This document shows positions 46,561 through 59,954 of a stretch of DNA of 64,000 nucleotides, one piece after another. The stretch covers positions 102,501 through 166,500 of the forward strand of contig JAXRKP010000432.1 in the NCBI GenBank assembly GCA_037039925.1, in the 5' to 3' direction. Every line of letters starts with the position of its first letter. Within the stretch, counting starts at the first letter, position 1. This stretch comes from Doris montereyensis. Taxonomy: Eukaryota; Mollusca; Gastropoda; Nudibranchia; Dorididae. A program made the position numbers and the translations under genes. The notes beneath the pieces are model-generated. The model saw only the letters and a program-made list of their open reading frames with translations, did not search any database and was not told the DNA's origin.

Positions 46561-48710
46561 ACAGCAATAGTTCTAACTAATAGCTAGAGCAAAACACCCC
46601 TCTCCCTCCCCAACCCCTCTTCTATTATTTGCTTATTCTTTTAAACAGGGCAACTTTAGCATGTACAGTGCCATAGTAACAGTCAATTTGCAAACAACTG
46701 AAATACATGCTCCGTTAAAATGCACACCCTCTGTTAGAAACTGGTTTTTGTAACACCAATTTACTCCTGAAAACTGCATGTGATTGTGACACCAATCTTG
46801 ATTTTCATTCACCAACAGTGAAAATACACAATCGTTCCAAGAATTTGATTAATGAAAGAAGCTAATTTTTGTCAAGATAAAGCAAGTTTGATTGGGATAA
46901 GTTCGATAAGACTGTTAGCCATGTGGCATGTTCTAAATCTAAGGTAATGCAATTTATTGGTATTTTGGGCCACAGTCTGCCAGAGCTCTGTCACCTGTGT
47001 GCAAGGTAATGTGATATAAGGTTATCCAGAGTCACAATCTGCTAGAGCTACGTCACCTGTGACGTTGTAAGCCATTTGGCCATAGGGTGGGGGTGTTCTT
47101 TGATTAGTGGAAATATACCGTTGGATTATCTTAAATAATGAAACATAACCAGATATTGAAAGATATATAGACAGATATGGAACTGTGTCGGGGTTATTTG
47201 TTGTTCTTTCTGTGGGAAAGAGGGGGGGTTGTGGGGTGGGTTTCCTGAGGAAGGCATTTTTACCGTAAATTGGACAAATCTAGTTTATTGAACTACTGGA
47301 TGGAGCAGTTTATTTCCTTCACATTGATACCATAAAAAGAGGTCAGTTTGGATTATTACATTTTCTACATTTTTTTTAGAAACGATACAGGCCTAACTTT
47401 CAACACATTGGTTGTACCATAAAAGCGAGAAATTTTGTCTGAAGTATAGCAAGTTGGTACTCATTTTAATCATCACAAACTATTCTATCTGGTGTACATT
47501 TGACAAACTATTTTTGATATTAGCTAAGATCGGTCATAAAATTACAGACAACATTCCGTGCACTTATTATAAGAAAAATACCATCTGACATGAGTAACAT
47601 AAGGAACGGAGCAGTTGAAATAGCGTCACCAAGAAGTATTTAAGAGCCCCCCAAGATTGTATTTATTGTCTGATTGCCCTCAATTTTGATATATAGCATC
47701 TATGAAGCAATAAACAAATTTGATCATTAGCGATTTTCGATATCATTATCTATTCAAATTTTTGCAGAGTTTTTTGTGATTTAATTTGCCAAAAATTGGA
47801 CAAATTGCTTAAAAATTCATGAAATCATAACCGTTCAATTTATCAAAAATCGCTACTGACTGCGGCTAGATGTTGAATTGAATAATGTGTGCAAAGTTGC
47901 AGCCAAGTTTGTTAAAAACTGGAAAAAGCCTATTTGAATTGAAGTTGTCGGTATTTGTGCAATGAAAATCCAAGATGGTGGCGTTCGATGGCAACCATAT
48001 GATAACAAAATTTAAAAAATATTTTCCACCTAAATTAGACATGCTGAGTTCAATGAAAGCCTAACTTTCATACTGCCAGCGTTAACTTGGCGATTGAATC
48101 CTTTTCCAGTATTGCAATGAGGGAGTTAATCAATATTTGACTCACCAAGTAGAAAAAAAGAAAACGATAGCCATCTTCTTACCCCGTCAAGCTATTCTCA
48201 GGATGATGACACTGCCGTGAAGCTTATCGCCTCGATTCTGATAGCCATCGTCAAGCTATTCTCAGGATGATGCGATCTATGCCGATTCTACTCTTCATTC
48301 GACTGACCTAGACCTAAGCAGTGGACAACAAACGTTGTCTCCAAACCTTCTAAAGAAGAAGTCTTGTATACCTAGTGTCAGTTCAATTTCTATAAGTGTA
48401 AGAGTACTAAGACACACATGGCAGTGATCCTTGTGTGTGTAGTGTGTGTTTGACTCCATGATCTGTGACCATGCCAAACTAGATTCGACTTATACCGCTT
48501 GCATCACTTCAGGGAAAGGGTGGCGATGCACGGTGGCGGTACATCCAAGTGGTATGTTACAGTAGTTAATAAGGAGCATTAATGCCAAATCATTGGCGGA
48601 TGGGGTATGACAAGTTATTTCATTGCTTTTGTATACTGTCAGATTCGTACCAAGGTGAAATGCTGGCGGTAAGTGAGAATGGCGGTATAACGGGGTCGGT
48701 GTAACGAGGT
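46561..48710. other. Remainder of phosphatase A intron 1
   Basis: AT-rich intronic sequence. At 48,560-48,720 a segment (TTTTGTATACTGTCAGATTC, GGCGGTATAACGGGGTCGGT, AACGAGGTTTGAGTGTATAT) resembles a pogo-like MITE end and is related to 54,990-55,100 in the second gene. Confidence 0.5.
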
Positions 48711-48828
48711 TTGAGTGTATATATATGTATATATATATAATTATATGTATATATGACCATAGTGTAAGTATCATGATTCTTCAATATGTTACAGTCCTGT
48801 TTATGTATTGTTTTTTCTTGCCCGTCAG

Positions 48829-49051
48829 TGATTCAGCCTTGCGAGTCAATTGCATGAAAAGGCTTGGAGTGACGCATGTATTGAATGCAGCCGTAGGTAA
48901 GGACAGATACCATGTCAACTCTAACCCGTCATGTACCAGAAGGCTGGAATTCATTTTCTTGGCATCGAAGCAACTGATTTCATCAATTGTGACTTGGCCA
49001 AGCATTTTGACGTGGCTGTGAATTTCATTGAATCTGGTGTGAAGAGCGGAG
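48829..49051 (+). CDS. Dual-specificity phosphatase A, exon 2 (one-base frameshift)
   Basis: The acceptor (CCCGTCAG) and donor (GGAG then GTTGGT) fit the frames of both neighbours only if one base is missing inside the exon. The first half encodes MKRLGVTHVLNAAVGKDRYH and the second half YQKAGIHFLGIEATDFINCD, with the general-acid Asp in the EATD segment, ending VNFIESGVKSG. The frame switches at about 48,925-48,931. The length is 223 bp, whereas 224 would keep phase. The exon corresponds to DUSP3 residues from the substrate-loop strand to just before the catalytic loop. Either a pseudogene-making deletion or a consensus error. Confidence 0.85.
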
Positions 49052-49324
49052 GTTGGTTTATTATAGTTTGTTTTTTCATTTTTTGCTTCATGTGTACCAA
49101 TGGTAATGGTATAAATTTTTCATTGGAATTTTGTATAAGAATTTCTGAGATGAGATGCATCGATATCCTTGGTGAAAACATTATCATTAAAGCAGTTAGC
49201 TGTAAGGAAAGAAAATTGTTGATTAAAGAGAAGAAAGATCAAACACAATCAAATTTTGGCATATCAAAATATCAATTGTGACTTTTTGGTTTTTCCAGCA
49301 AGTCCGTTCTTTTATCAAATATAC

Positions 49325-50175
49325 AATTCTGTTAGGAGAAAGTTCATGTATACTGCTTTCCCTCTCAAAATAGAAAGTTTATGTATACTGCTTTTCCCTC
49401 TCAAAATAGAAAGTTTATGTATACCGCTTTTACCTCTCAAAATAGAAAGTTTATGTATACTGCTTTCCCTCTCAAAATAGAAATATGTATACTGCTTTAC
49501 CTCTCAAAATAGAAAGTTTATGTATACTGCTTTACCTCTCAAAATAGAAAGTTTATGTATACTGCTTTACCTCTCAAAATAGAAAGTTTATGTATACTGC
49601 TTTACCTCTCAAAATAGAAAGTTTATGTATACTGCTTTACCTCTCAAAATAGAAAGTTTATGTATACTGCTTTACCTCTCAAAATAGAAATATGTATACT
49701 GCTTTACCTCTCAAAATAGAAAGTTTATGTATACTGCTTTACCTCTCAAAATAGAAATATGTATACTGCTTTACCTCTCAAAATAGAAAGTTTATGTATA
49801 CTGCTTTACCTCTCAAAATAGAAATATTTACCTTTACCTCTCAAAATAGAAAGTTTATGTATACTGCTTTACCTCTCAAAATAGAAAGTTTATGTATACT
49901 GCTTTACCTCTCAAAATAGAAAGTTTATGTATACTGCTTTACCTCTCAAAAGAGAAATATGTATACTGCTTTCCCTCTCAAAAGAGTAGAAAGTTTATGT
50001 ATACTGCTTTCCTTCCCAAAAAGAGAAACTTTATGTATACTGCATTCCCTCTCAAAAGAGAAAGTTCATGTATACTGCTTTCCCTTCCCAAAAGAGAAAG
50101 TTTATGTATATTGCTTTCCCTCTCAAAAGAGCGACTTTAGGAGAAAGTTTTTGTATATTGCTTTCCTTCTCAAAA
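49325..50175. repeat. 35-bp minisatellite in phosphatase A intron 2
   Basis: About 24 copies of TTTATGTATACTGCTTTACC followed by TCTCAAAATAGAAAG, with late variants at 49,960-50,170. Short plus-strand frames are artefacts. Confidence 0.93.
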
Positions 50176-51569
<1,394 letters not shown>

Positions 51570-51670
51570 ATCCAGCGACACCGGGTACAGGAAGAACTGC
51601 TTTCATGTGTGGAATCTGGTGCATTTGATAATGTTCAAACTGAGGGTATAAAACTTTGCATGACAATCAG

Positions 51671-51807
51671 CAAAGATTGGAAGAAAGAACCTTGCCTTGT
51701 ACTGTGGAAGAGTTGGAGACCATACTGACTGCTCCTTCCAATGGCCTGATGCTGTTACCAAGAACATCACACAGTCGGATCAATGAACACATTTTCATTG
51801 GTGATGG
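51671..51807 (+). CDS. Dual-specificity phosphatase B, first visible coding exon
   Basis: Encodes LPCTVEELETILTAPSNGLM and SRINEHIFIGDG, parallel to exon 1 of phosphatase A, with a donor in the same phase (GG then GTGAGT). No ATG lies in frame: reading upstream meets TGA at 51,641. Either AATCAG at 51,665-51,670 is a splice acceptor and translation starts in an earlier exon, or the ATG at 51,660 (MTISKDWKK) is the start and one base is missing in the following A-rich stretch. The close parallel in codons and splice phase marks this as a tandem duplicate. Confidence 0.8.
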
Positions 51808-51829
51808 GTGAGTAGTGGTAGGTCGCCAT

Positions 51830-52150
51830 AGAAAGTAGTAAGCCAAAAGTAAAGTTCCTTTAAGGTCATAGAGCCGAAGCTAAGCCCGCTGTTTATAGCG
51901 TAAAAGCGGAACGGGTGATAACAATCATCTTCTGGACAGGACACTAGTCTGACACAGGTTTTTACTCCCAAGCTAGTGCTTGTACCCATTTGCATGTGGG
52001 TTGAGTGGGAAAATATGTGTTAAGCGTCTTTCCCCAAAAGAACACAACGTCGGGTCTAGCTTTGCCATGATTCAAACCCAGGACCTCATTATCCCGTCCG
52101 GCAGCCTTACCATTCAGTCACTGATAACATTATGTAGGGAAAACATAGGC
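51830..52150 (-). mobile_element. tRNA-derived SINE in phosphatase B intron 1
   Basis: On the minus strand a tRNA-like head reads AGTGACTGAATGGTAAGGCT (A-box-like) then GGTCCTGGGTTTGAATCATG (B-box-like), followed by a body with GTGTTCTTTTGGGGAAAGAC. The orientation is opposite to the host gene. It differs from the SINE at 41,875. Confidence 0.55.
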
Positions 52151-53102
52151 AGAAAAACACGGCTGCAACTGTAATCGGTCTCGCAGTGAATGAAGACAAA
52201 AAAGGAATTTGCTTTATAAACATGTGCTTAAGACACTTACGCCTTTAGCTTTTGTTAATTATTATAGCAGTGTTAGTCTAAGGACAGGCTGCCTAGCACC
52301 ACTGTCCGCCTGTCACTGTCAGCACGTATTCTCCAGGAAACACAATTTTTCTATGTATAGATTGGCCACTTAACACAGTCAAAGTTGTGGAGACAGATGT
52401 CTCTTTTCGTAGATTTCAAATATGAAGACACTTCGATTAAACCATATTTGTAGATGATCAAGCCACACCTGTCAGCTGTATTAAATAGGTGCTCATAGCT
52501 ACTTCTCTCTGCCTGCCAGATGGCAAGGTGCCAATAACATTCACATTGGCTAAGCAGACAATGATCATCGTCTAGCAAAGGCTGTTAACAGTGAATATGA
52601 CTCTATCTGGCAGATAACGCAGTGTCACGATGCAGGATTTTTGTGCAGTCAAAACGAACAATAGTCTAAATTCGTCTTTTCTTAATGTATGTTATGAAAA
52701 CAATTGAGGTTAATTGTGGTCAATCAAATCAAAAATGTGTGTCCGACCAATTTGGTCTCAGTGAATGAGTATAAATGGATGGCCATTGGCTACATAGCGT
52801 TTATCCCTCTGCAAGACTGACCTGTCCCTTGTTAAACTGATAGACATTTATTGCTTGATGGATAGGTTGAGTAAGAATGAGATTTTATCATGGTCATGTC
52901 ATAGCCTTTGTCTAGCATTAACATTTGCCGTCTGCTTACTATCATGACCCGCCTAAAAAACACAACTTTTCTACCTTCAAGGGGCATGTTCTTAGACCAC
53001 CACTGCTGCACTTTGTTTCATTTTTTAAAAATCCTTTCAACCTTTCATACAATGCTCAGTTGCATTCATGACATTGCATTTGATTTCTGTTTTGTCTCAG
53101 AG
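52151..53102. other. Rest of phosphatase B intron 1
   Basis: No motif recognised. It ends in the acceptor TTTTGTCTCAGAG, where use of the second AG keeps the frame. Confidence 0.5.
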
Positions 53103-53317
53103 CTGCTGCCACAAATCTAAAATCGGCCTGCGTCATTTGGCAATCACTCATGTCCTCAACACAGCGCACAACAAAGGGGTAACAGTCAGTCCAAAACAGT
53201 ATGAAGACAATGGCATCGAGTATATGGGTCTTGAATTGGAAGACACGCTAAAATTTGATTTGATGCCTTTCATGGAATCAGCTGTCGATTTTATTCAGTC
53301 CGCAATACTTCAACATG
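53103..53317 (+). CDS. Dual-specificity phosphatase B, exon 2
   Basis: With the AG at 53,101-53,102 as acceptor, the exon joins exon 1 in frame and has the same number of codons up to ITHVLN as phosphatase A. It encodes GLRHLAITHVLNTAHNKGV, YEDNGIEYMGLELEDTLKFD (general-acid Asp in LELED) and FMESAVDFIQSAILQHG. A donor (G then GTATGC) follows in phase 1. No frameshift here, unlike the matching exon of gene A. Confidence 0.88.
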
Positions 53318-53339
53318 GTATGCAAGTGTGACAATTGTT

Positions 53340-54280
53340 TACATTTTCTCATTCGCCATCATCATCATCGCCCTCATCACCACTACTGTCATCATCAGTC
53401 TCATCACCACTACCATCATAATCACCCTCATCATCATCACCCACATCACCACTACCATCATAAGCATCCTTATCATCATGACCCACATCACCACTACCAT
53501 AATCATCCTTATCATCATCACCCACATCACCACTACCATCATAATCATCCTTATCATCATCACCCACATCACCACTACCATCATAATCATCCTTATCATC
53601 ATCACCCACATCACCACTACCATCATAATCATCCTTATCATCACCCACATCACCACTACCATCATAATCATCCTTATCATCATCACTCACATCACCACTA
53701 CCATCATAATCATCCTTATCATCATCATCCACATCACCATTACCATCATAATCATCCTTATCATTATCACCTACATCACCATTACCATCATAATCATCCA
53801 TATCATCATCACCCACATCACCATTACCATCATGATCATCCATATCATCATCACCCACATCACCACTACCATCATAATCACCCTCGTCATCATGACCCAC
53901 ATCACCACTACCATCATAATCACCCTCGTCATCATGACCCACATCACCACTACCATCATAATCACCCTCGTCATCATGACCCACATCACCAATACCATCA
54001 TCAGCCTCATCACCACCACCATCATCATCACTCACATGATTATTACCACCACCGTCATCATCAGCCTCATCACCACCACCGTCATCATCATCCTGATCAC
54101 CACTACCGTCATCATCAGCCTCATCACCACTACCGTCATCATCATCCTCATCACCACAATTGTCATCATCAACCTCATCACCACCACCGTCATCATCAGC
54201 CTCATCACCACTACCCGTCATCATCATCTTCATCACCACAATCGTCATCATCAGCCTCATCACCACTAGCATCATCATTG
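53340..54280. repeat. CAT/CAC trinucleotide-based minisatellite, about 940 bp
   Basis: Compound array with a 42-bp higher-order unit (CATCATAATCATCCTTATCA followed by TCATCACCCACATCACCACTAC), changing to shorter GTCATCATCAG units after 54,000. It begins 22 bp after the exon 2 donor. Its triplet basis leaves long frames open in several phases, including a 328-codon His-rich one and an Asp-rich one on minus; I do not consider these genes. Confidence 0.94.
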
Positions 54281-54318
54281 AATGACGTTTTTTTCTTGTA
54301 GTTATAGTTTGTTAATGT

Positions 54319-54478
54319 GACTATTACCCTGTAAATACAAAAATGTAATGGGTTTATGATGATGTCACTATGTGACCATTACCCTGTAAATACAAAAATG
54401 TAATGGGTTTATGATGATGTCACTATGTGACCATTACCCTGTAAATACAAAATGTAATGGGTTTATGATGATGTCACT
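54319..54478. repeat. 54-bp tandem repeat, three copies
   Basis: The unit is TGACCATTACCCTGTAAATA followed by CAAAAATGTAATGGGTTTATG and more. Copies are nearly identical. Confidence 0.93.
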
Positions 54479-55059
54479 TGTATCAAATGAAATTCCTTTA
54501 TGTCAGCTTCAAATATTTTAATTTGTTTTGAATATTATATTCGTTATTTTTCAATACCAGTCTTATGAAACCGTAAGACTAGATTTTGAACGGTATTGTA
54601 TTTTTTTTTATTACCTTATTTATTTTGAACATTTTCAGTCTTCCTTGTTCTAGGGATTTTGGTTGTTGTTGTTTTTGGCAACTTTTTAACCTTTCGTAAT
54701 CATGTGCAATTAGACTGTCTTACCAGTGTATTGTATCAGTATAAACTTCAAACTCTTTCATGGAATTTTTTCTTTTTGCTTCAGTCTATTTCTTTGTTTG
54801 TCATACTGTCTGTTTCTGTCTGTCTGTCTGTCAGTCTCTGTCTCTCTCACTTTCTTTTTACCTGTCTATGATCTATTTATTCATCTACATACATTGCAAT
54901 ATTTGACTTATCAAGTCGTTGTGTAGTAGGCAAACAATGGATGGGGATGTGCGCGCTGGCGGTGTAACAAATTCTAAATTATTGACAGATGACGGTATAC
55001 TGAGATATTTCATCGTTTTTGTATACTGTCTGATCCGTAATAAAGGTGAAAAGCTGCTT

Positions 55060-56020
55060 GAGGGCCTGTTAAGCGGAAGGTGCCGGGCGGAATGGCAAGG
55101 TTTGAGTGCGGTTAAGCAGAAGGTGGCACAGCAGGTTTGAGTGCGGTTAAGCGGAAGGTGGCACAGCAGGTTTGAGTGCCGGTTTGAAGGTGGCACAGCA
55201 AGGTTTGAGTGCCGGTTAAGCAGAAGGTGGCACAGCAAGGTTTGAGTGCCGGTTAAGCGGAAGGTGGCACAGCAAGGTTTGAGTGTGGGTTAAGCAGGAA
55301 GGTGGCAAGGTTTGAGTGCCGGTTAAGCGGAAGGTGGCATGGCAATGTTTGAGTGTGGGTTAAGCAGAAGGTGGCATGGCAATGTTTGAGTGTGGGTTAA
55401 GCGGAAGGTGGCATGGCAAGCAAGTGTGGGTTAAGCAGAAGGTGGCATGGCAATGTTTGAGTGTGGGTTAAGCGGAAGGTGGCATGGCAAGGTTTGAGTG
55501 TGGGTTAAAGAAGGTGGCATGGCAAGGTTTGAGTGTGGGTTAAGCGGAAGGTGGCATGGCAAGGTTTGGTGTGGGTTAAGCAGAAAGGTGGCATGGCAAT
55601 GTTTGAGTGTGGGTTAAGCAGAAGGTGGCATGGCAAGGTTTGAGTGTGGGTTAAGCAGAAGGTGGCATGGCAATGTTTGAGTGTGGGTTAAGCAGAAGGT
55701 GACACAGCAATGTTTGAGTGTGGGTTAAGCAGAAGGTGACACAGCAAGGTTTGTTTAAGCGGAAGGTGCATGGGTTAAGCAGAAGGTGACACAGCAATGT
55801 TTGAGTGTGGGTTAAGCAGAAGGTGACACAGCAATGTTTGAGTGTGGGTTAAGCAGAAGGTGACACAGCAAGGTTTGAGTGTGGGTTAAGCAGAAGGTGA
55901 CACAGCAAGGTTTGAGTGTGGGTTAAGCAGAAGGTGACACAGCAAGGTTTGAGTGTGGGTTAAGCAGAGGTGACACAGCAAGGTTTGAGTGTGGGTTAAG
56001 CAAGGTGACACAGCAAGGTT
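55060..56020. repeat. About 37-bp minisatellite beside phosphatase B exon 3
   Basis: About 25 copies of AAGGTTTGAGTGTGGGTTAA followed by GCAGAAGGTGGCACAGC, with variants and indels. The first copies extend a pogo-like MITE end (GGTTTGAGTGCGGTTAAGCG). It ends only about 45 bp before the acceptor of exon 3, so its length may vary very close to a splice site. Confidence 0.93.
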
Positions 56021-56065
56021 TTGGTGCGATTTGTTTTACATTTATCTTCCTTTTGTTCTTTCCAG

Positions 56066-56257
56066 GGCAAGTTCTGGTGAATTGTGTGCAAGGTGCCAGC
56101 CGGTCAGCATCGTTAGTGATCGCTTACTTTATGATCAAACACCAAATGACTATTCAAACTGCCTTGAAATTGGTCAGAGAAGAGAGAAATATGTCCAAAT
56201 TCCTTCTTTCTTCAACAGCTGTGTGACCTGAATGAAAAGCTTAGGAAAGTGCATTAA
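56066..56257 (+). CDS. Dual-specificity phosphatase B, catalytic exon 3 (His to Asn; frameshift)
   Basis: Encodes GQVLVNCVQGASRSASLVIA. The catalytic Cys (56,083-56,085) and the Cys-x5-Arg spacing are kept, but the preceding His is Asn (codon 56,080-56,082). Next come YFMIKHQMTIQTALKLVREE and, after a frame change at about 56,183-56,190, [20 protein letters not shown], ending with TAA at 56,255. The break lies in a GAGAGA stretch where one G is missing relative to the parallel ERE-I-CPN codons of gene A. If the deletion is real, the protein stops early at 56,226. The His in the HC motif tunes the Cys pKa, so Asn may lower activity or indicate a phosphate-binding role. Confidence 0.85.
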
Positions 56258-57110
56258 TCGTGATAACACAATAGACCTTACTTCCATTTTGTTTTTAAAA
56301 TTGTGCCGTCCACATGGGCACTGAAAGATGGTGCGCCTCGCATTCTTATTTCCTTACAGAAAGGAATATAGATTATCATCGGGCTTACACTCGATGCAAC
56401 AGGAATCGCCCATGTTGTCCAATTATAGTATGGTTATAGTAGGATTACAGTCGAATCCCGTTATACTGCCATTCTTTTTACCACTAAATTTTGTCAAGGA
56501 ATGGAACGACTGCTATACTAAAGCAATGGGGATGTTTTTTACCGCCATCTACCGACAGTGAAGTGGGAACGCTCTTAATAGTTTTGAAGTAAAATACTTC
56601 CCATCATACCGCCAACCAAAAAGATGAATTTAGACCTACAATGTAAGTGGCCCTATAGATTATTATGACACTGGTATAATGTTTGTCATCGAAAACAAAA
56701 ACACAGGAACATTCAATTCAATGTAAACAATCAAACAACTTTATTCAGTTCGTGAAGGTCGTTGCCATATATTGGTTTCATCAACTCCCCAACTACTTGC
56801 CAGATTGGAATTTTATCAACTAAACTAAACTCATACACAACATTTACTCCCCGTCAAAGAACGAAAGAAAACATTTTTTCAACAACTAACAAAAAATCTA
56901 ACCATCAAGGAAACAAATCATGAGGATGAAAGTGCGTACCAATGTTTCACAGTAATTCAAGAAATTAAACCAATTTCATGTCAAAACATAGTACACATAC
57001 TCTTTCATTTCAATTAAACATTAGTAACGGAATAATAATTAATAATCAATCCATTAAAACATAAAAGTCAGAATCAATAATCAAATTTATCCGCAAAAGT
57101 GGATGACTGA
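56258..57110. other. 3' flank of phosphatase B; no further gene seen
   Basis: Probable 3' UTR and intergenic sequence. ACAGTCGAATCCCGTTATAC at about 56,449 resembles a pogo-like MITE end. AT-rich afterwards. Confidence 0.45.
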
Positions 57111-57114
57111 GTGG

Positions 57115-57355
57115 ATGTCTAACATTTTTCAATCAGAGACCTGTGGATGACATTTAATTGGAATGTCTAACATTTTCTTCAATGAGAGACCTGTGGATGA
57201 CATTTAATTCGAGTGGAATGTCTAACATTTTCATCAATCAGAGACCTGTGGATGACATTTAATTCGAGTGGAATGTCTTACATTTTCATCACTCAGAGAC
57301 CTGTGGATGACAATCAATTCGAGTGGAATGTCTAACATTTTCATCAATCAGAGAC
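57115..57355. repeat. 55-bp tandem repeat from gypsy pol C-terminal codons
   Basis: About four to five copies including CAGAGACCTGTGGATGACAT. On the minus strand each unit encodes DENVRHSTRI and CHPQVS, the Arg/Ser-rich tail of the gypsy polyprotein that continues at 57,360-57,640. The first copies have shortened units. Confidence 0.85.
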
Positions 57356-58560
57356 CCATTCCCGTTTTCATTATTGGTAGCGTTATCTTTGCTAAACACA
57401 TGACCCTCAAAAGTCACACTATTGTCATGCTCACCAATGCTTCTACTACTATACTTCATGTCGTGGTCTACATTCACGTCATGAAAATCACTGTCAAAAC
57501 ATACCCCATCTTCTTCTACATTGTTATTTTTCTCTGGTTCACGGTATTTCACAATATGGGTACTGTTTCTTTTGTAAGTAACATTTGGGTCTCGTTCTGA
57601 CTGAACACCACACCTATTTCCATTTTTTTCAACCAAACAGTACGGTTGTGTTTCATATGGCGTGTCTAGCTTCTGTTGTCTCTTTTTGTGTTAGAGGACT
57701 CTATCCCCAACTGTTAAGTCTCTTTCACCAGCACGTCTTTTGTCTTTGCCTTTGGCCACAGGTTCCTATCTCTAACCTCGTCCTTATCCCATGTACATGA
57801 ACTGTCAGAATATAGACTTAAGTCAGGCAGTTTTGTTTTGAGCTTTCTCCCAAAACCAATTCTGCAGGAGTTACACTTGTAACAGAATGTGGAGTATTTC
57901 TGTAAGCAAACACATAATCATAAATTTCTTTCTTCCAGTCCTTACCGGAAGCTTTTGCAATGCACATCCTTTTGAGAAGCGAGCGATTTTGTCTTTCCAC
58001 TTCTCTAGTTGCAGCAGGATGTAGAAGAGTAACAAGTCTCTGTCTTATATTACATGAGAACAAGAAATTCTTCATTTCTGAAGAGGTAAACTTGAGTTCA
58101 TTGCCACTCATCAATGTTTCTGGGTAACCATAACTAAAGAAAATCTTTTGTAATATTTCAATCACGGTTCTACTGTCCTTTTTCTTAGCAATAGCCACCT
58201 CATAAAACCTGCTGTACAAATCAATTACAATCAATACATATCTTCCTCTTCCACAGGATCAAAAAATGCATACTGACCAATTCCCATGGTTGTGAAGGAA
58301 GTGGTGTGGGCTCCTAGTGATTCTGGGTTGGGGTACATTTGCACAAGTTGACAATCATGACATTTCTTTATAAAATGTTCAACATCTCTATCAATACCAT
58401 GCCACCAAACTTTGGTTTTCAACCTGTGCTTTGTTCCCAATACCCAATAGCTTCATGTGCTAATCTGAGACATCTTAGTTTTAAGGTCTATGGTATGATG
58501 ATCCTATGTCCCCTTAACAGAACATCTGAGTTCATCTTTAATTATCAATTTGGGATGGCT
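57290..58560 (-). mobile_element. Gypsy integrase remnant
   Basis: On the minus strand: LLRGHRIIIP-like codons and LRLAHEAIGYW (about 58,530-58,440), TKVWWHGIDRDVEHFIKKCH with CHDCQ (zinc-binding domain), VIDLYSRFYEVAIAKKKDSR, YGYPETLMSGNELKFTSSEM and HPAATREVERQNRSLLKRMC, then RNTPHSVTSVTPAELVLG. The D, D, E set reads ID, SGNE (Asn for Asp) and E. A C-terminal tail runs to about 57,290. Frames change at about 58,235 and 57,820. There are no LTRs nearby, so it is a fragment. Confidence 0.82.
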
Positions 58561-58905
58561 TGACTTTACTAAAAATGCATTGACTTTACTAAAATGCATC
58601 AAGGGCTGGCTTGACTTTACTAAAATGCATCAAGGACTGGCTTGACTTTACTAAAATGCATCAAGGACTGGCTTGACTTTACTAAAATACATCAAGGACT
58701 GGCTTGACTTTACTAAAATGCATCAAGGGCTGGCTTGACTTTACTAAAATACATCAAGGACTGGCTTGACTTTACTAAAATGCATACTGGCTTGACTTTA
58801 CTAAAATGCATTGGGATGGACTTGACTTTACTAAAATGCATCAAGGACTGGCTTGACTTTACTAAAATACATCAAGGGATGGCTTGACTTTGCTAAAATG
58901 CATCA
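58555..58905. repeat. 31-bp minisatellite
   Basis: About 11 copies of CTTGACTTTACTAAAATGCA followed by TCAAGGACTGG. It directly abuts the gypsy integrase remnant. Confidence 0.92.
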
Positions 58906-59950
58906 GGTTATTATAATTCCGTCTTCAAAAATGCATTTAAGGTATCAATTCTTGTGAAAAAAATAAGCTTGATAATCTCTTCTTGCCTTGACTTTGACTA
59001 AAATCATCACATTTGTGGAGCATCTAGATCCATGTTAACTATGTGTGAAAATGCAACAAGTCTTGGCTGTATTGGCTCTGACCCTCTTTACTCAGTTGTC
59101 AACTGTGGTGTCGCTCATCATCTGTCAAAATGACTTGATTTTCTTTTGTCACCCCATTTTGATAAATTTATTAATGGAATGCATTTTGGTGAGCTAAGTC
59201 TAATAAAATGAGAATATTGAAAAGCTAAGTCTACACATGTATTAAGAGAAAAAGTTAGATGAAAGAAAAGATGTAGCATCTGCCAGCAACACCTGCCAAC
59301 CTGTGAACTTATTTTCAAATGAGTCAATTTGAAAATAATGCTGTTGTCTTGACTTTATCTAAAATTGTGCAGGCTATGGTAACAAGTTTTGTTGCTGTGA
59401 AAATTGTTCATAACAAATCGTTGTTGAGATTTTTGCTTGAAATTATTTTGATGCAAGTTAAAATGTATAATTCCATTAAAGTTTGACTGTTTTTGGTTTT
59501 TTACTAAAATTTTATCCAGTTGATGATATGTTCCTTTTACAGTAATTAGTTACCAATATTTATTTTTACCAACATTTATTTTTATCAATTATTTCTTCAA
59601 ATTTTTATTTTTAAATATTTATTCTTGTCAATATTTATTTTTGATAATCTCAACTTGCTTTATACATGTATGTAAAAATCTGTCACACAATTTGTTAATG
59701 CGTGTCCTATCACTAGTTTCCATGAATTAAACTTGATTGTGACAACTTGAAGAACAAGACTGGCTGTACTTCTAAATTCCATACTTTTACTTCAAAGTTT
59801 TGTATACAGTCTCATCTGAACAAAAGTTTCATCAATTTTTCAGAACACTCAATAAGTTTCATTCCCATACCATACAAACAAGTAGTAGTTTTTGTTGCAT
59901 TTTATCAAGACTACTGTATTAATAAATTTGGGAGAATATTGTGGTGATCT
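58906..59950. other. AT-rich, no gene seen
   Basis: T-rich sequence with scattered TTTATTTTT motifs near 59,560-59,640. No coding motif recognised. Confidence 0.4.
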
Positions 59951-59954
59951 AAGT

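Noticed and set aside
48490..48774. Possible additional phosphatase exon upstream of 48,829
   Set aside because: The minus-strand frame there comes from a MITE-like repeat shared with 54,990-55,100; no phosphatase motif.
53315..54301. 328-codon His-rich frame and overlapping Ile/Thr-, Asp- and Met/Val-rich frames
   Set aside because: A triplet-based repeat leaves several frames open at once on both strands. The region is phosphatase B intron 2.
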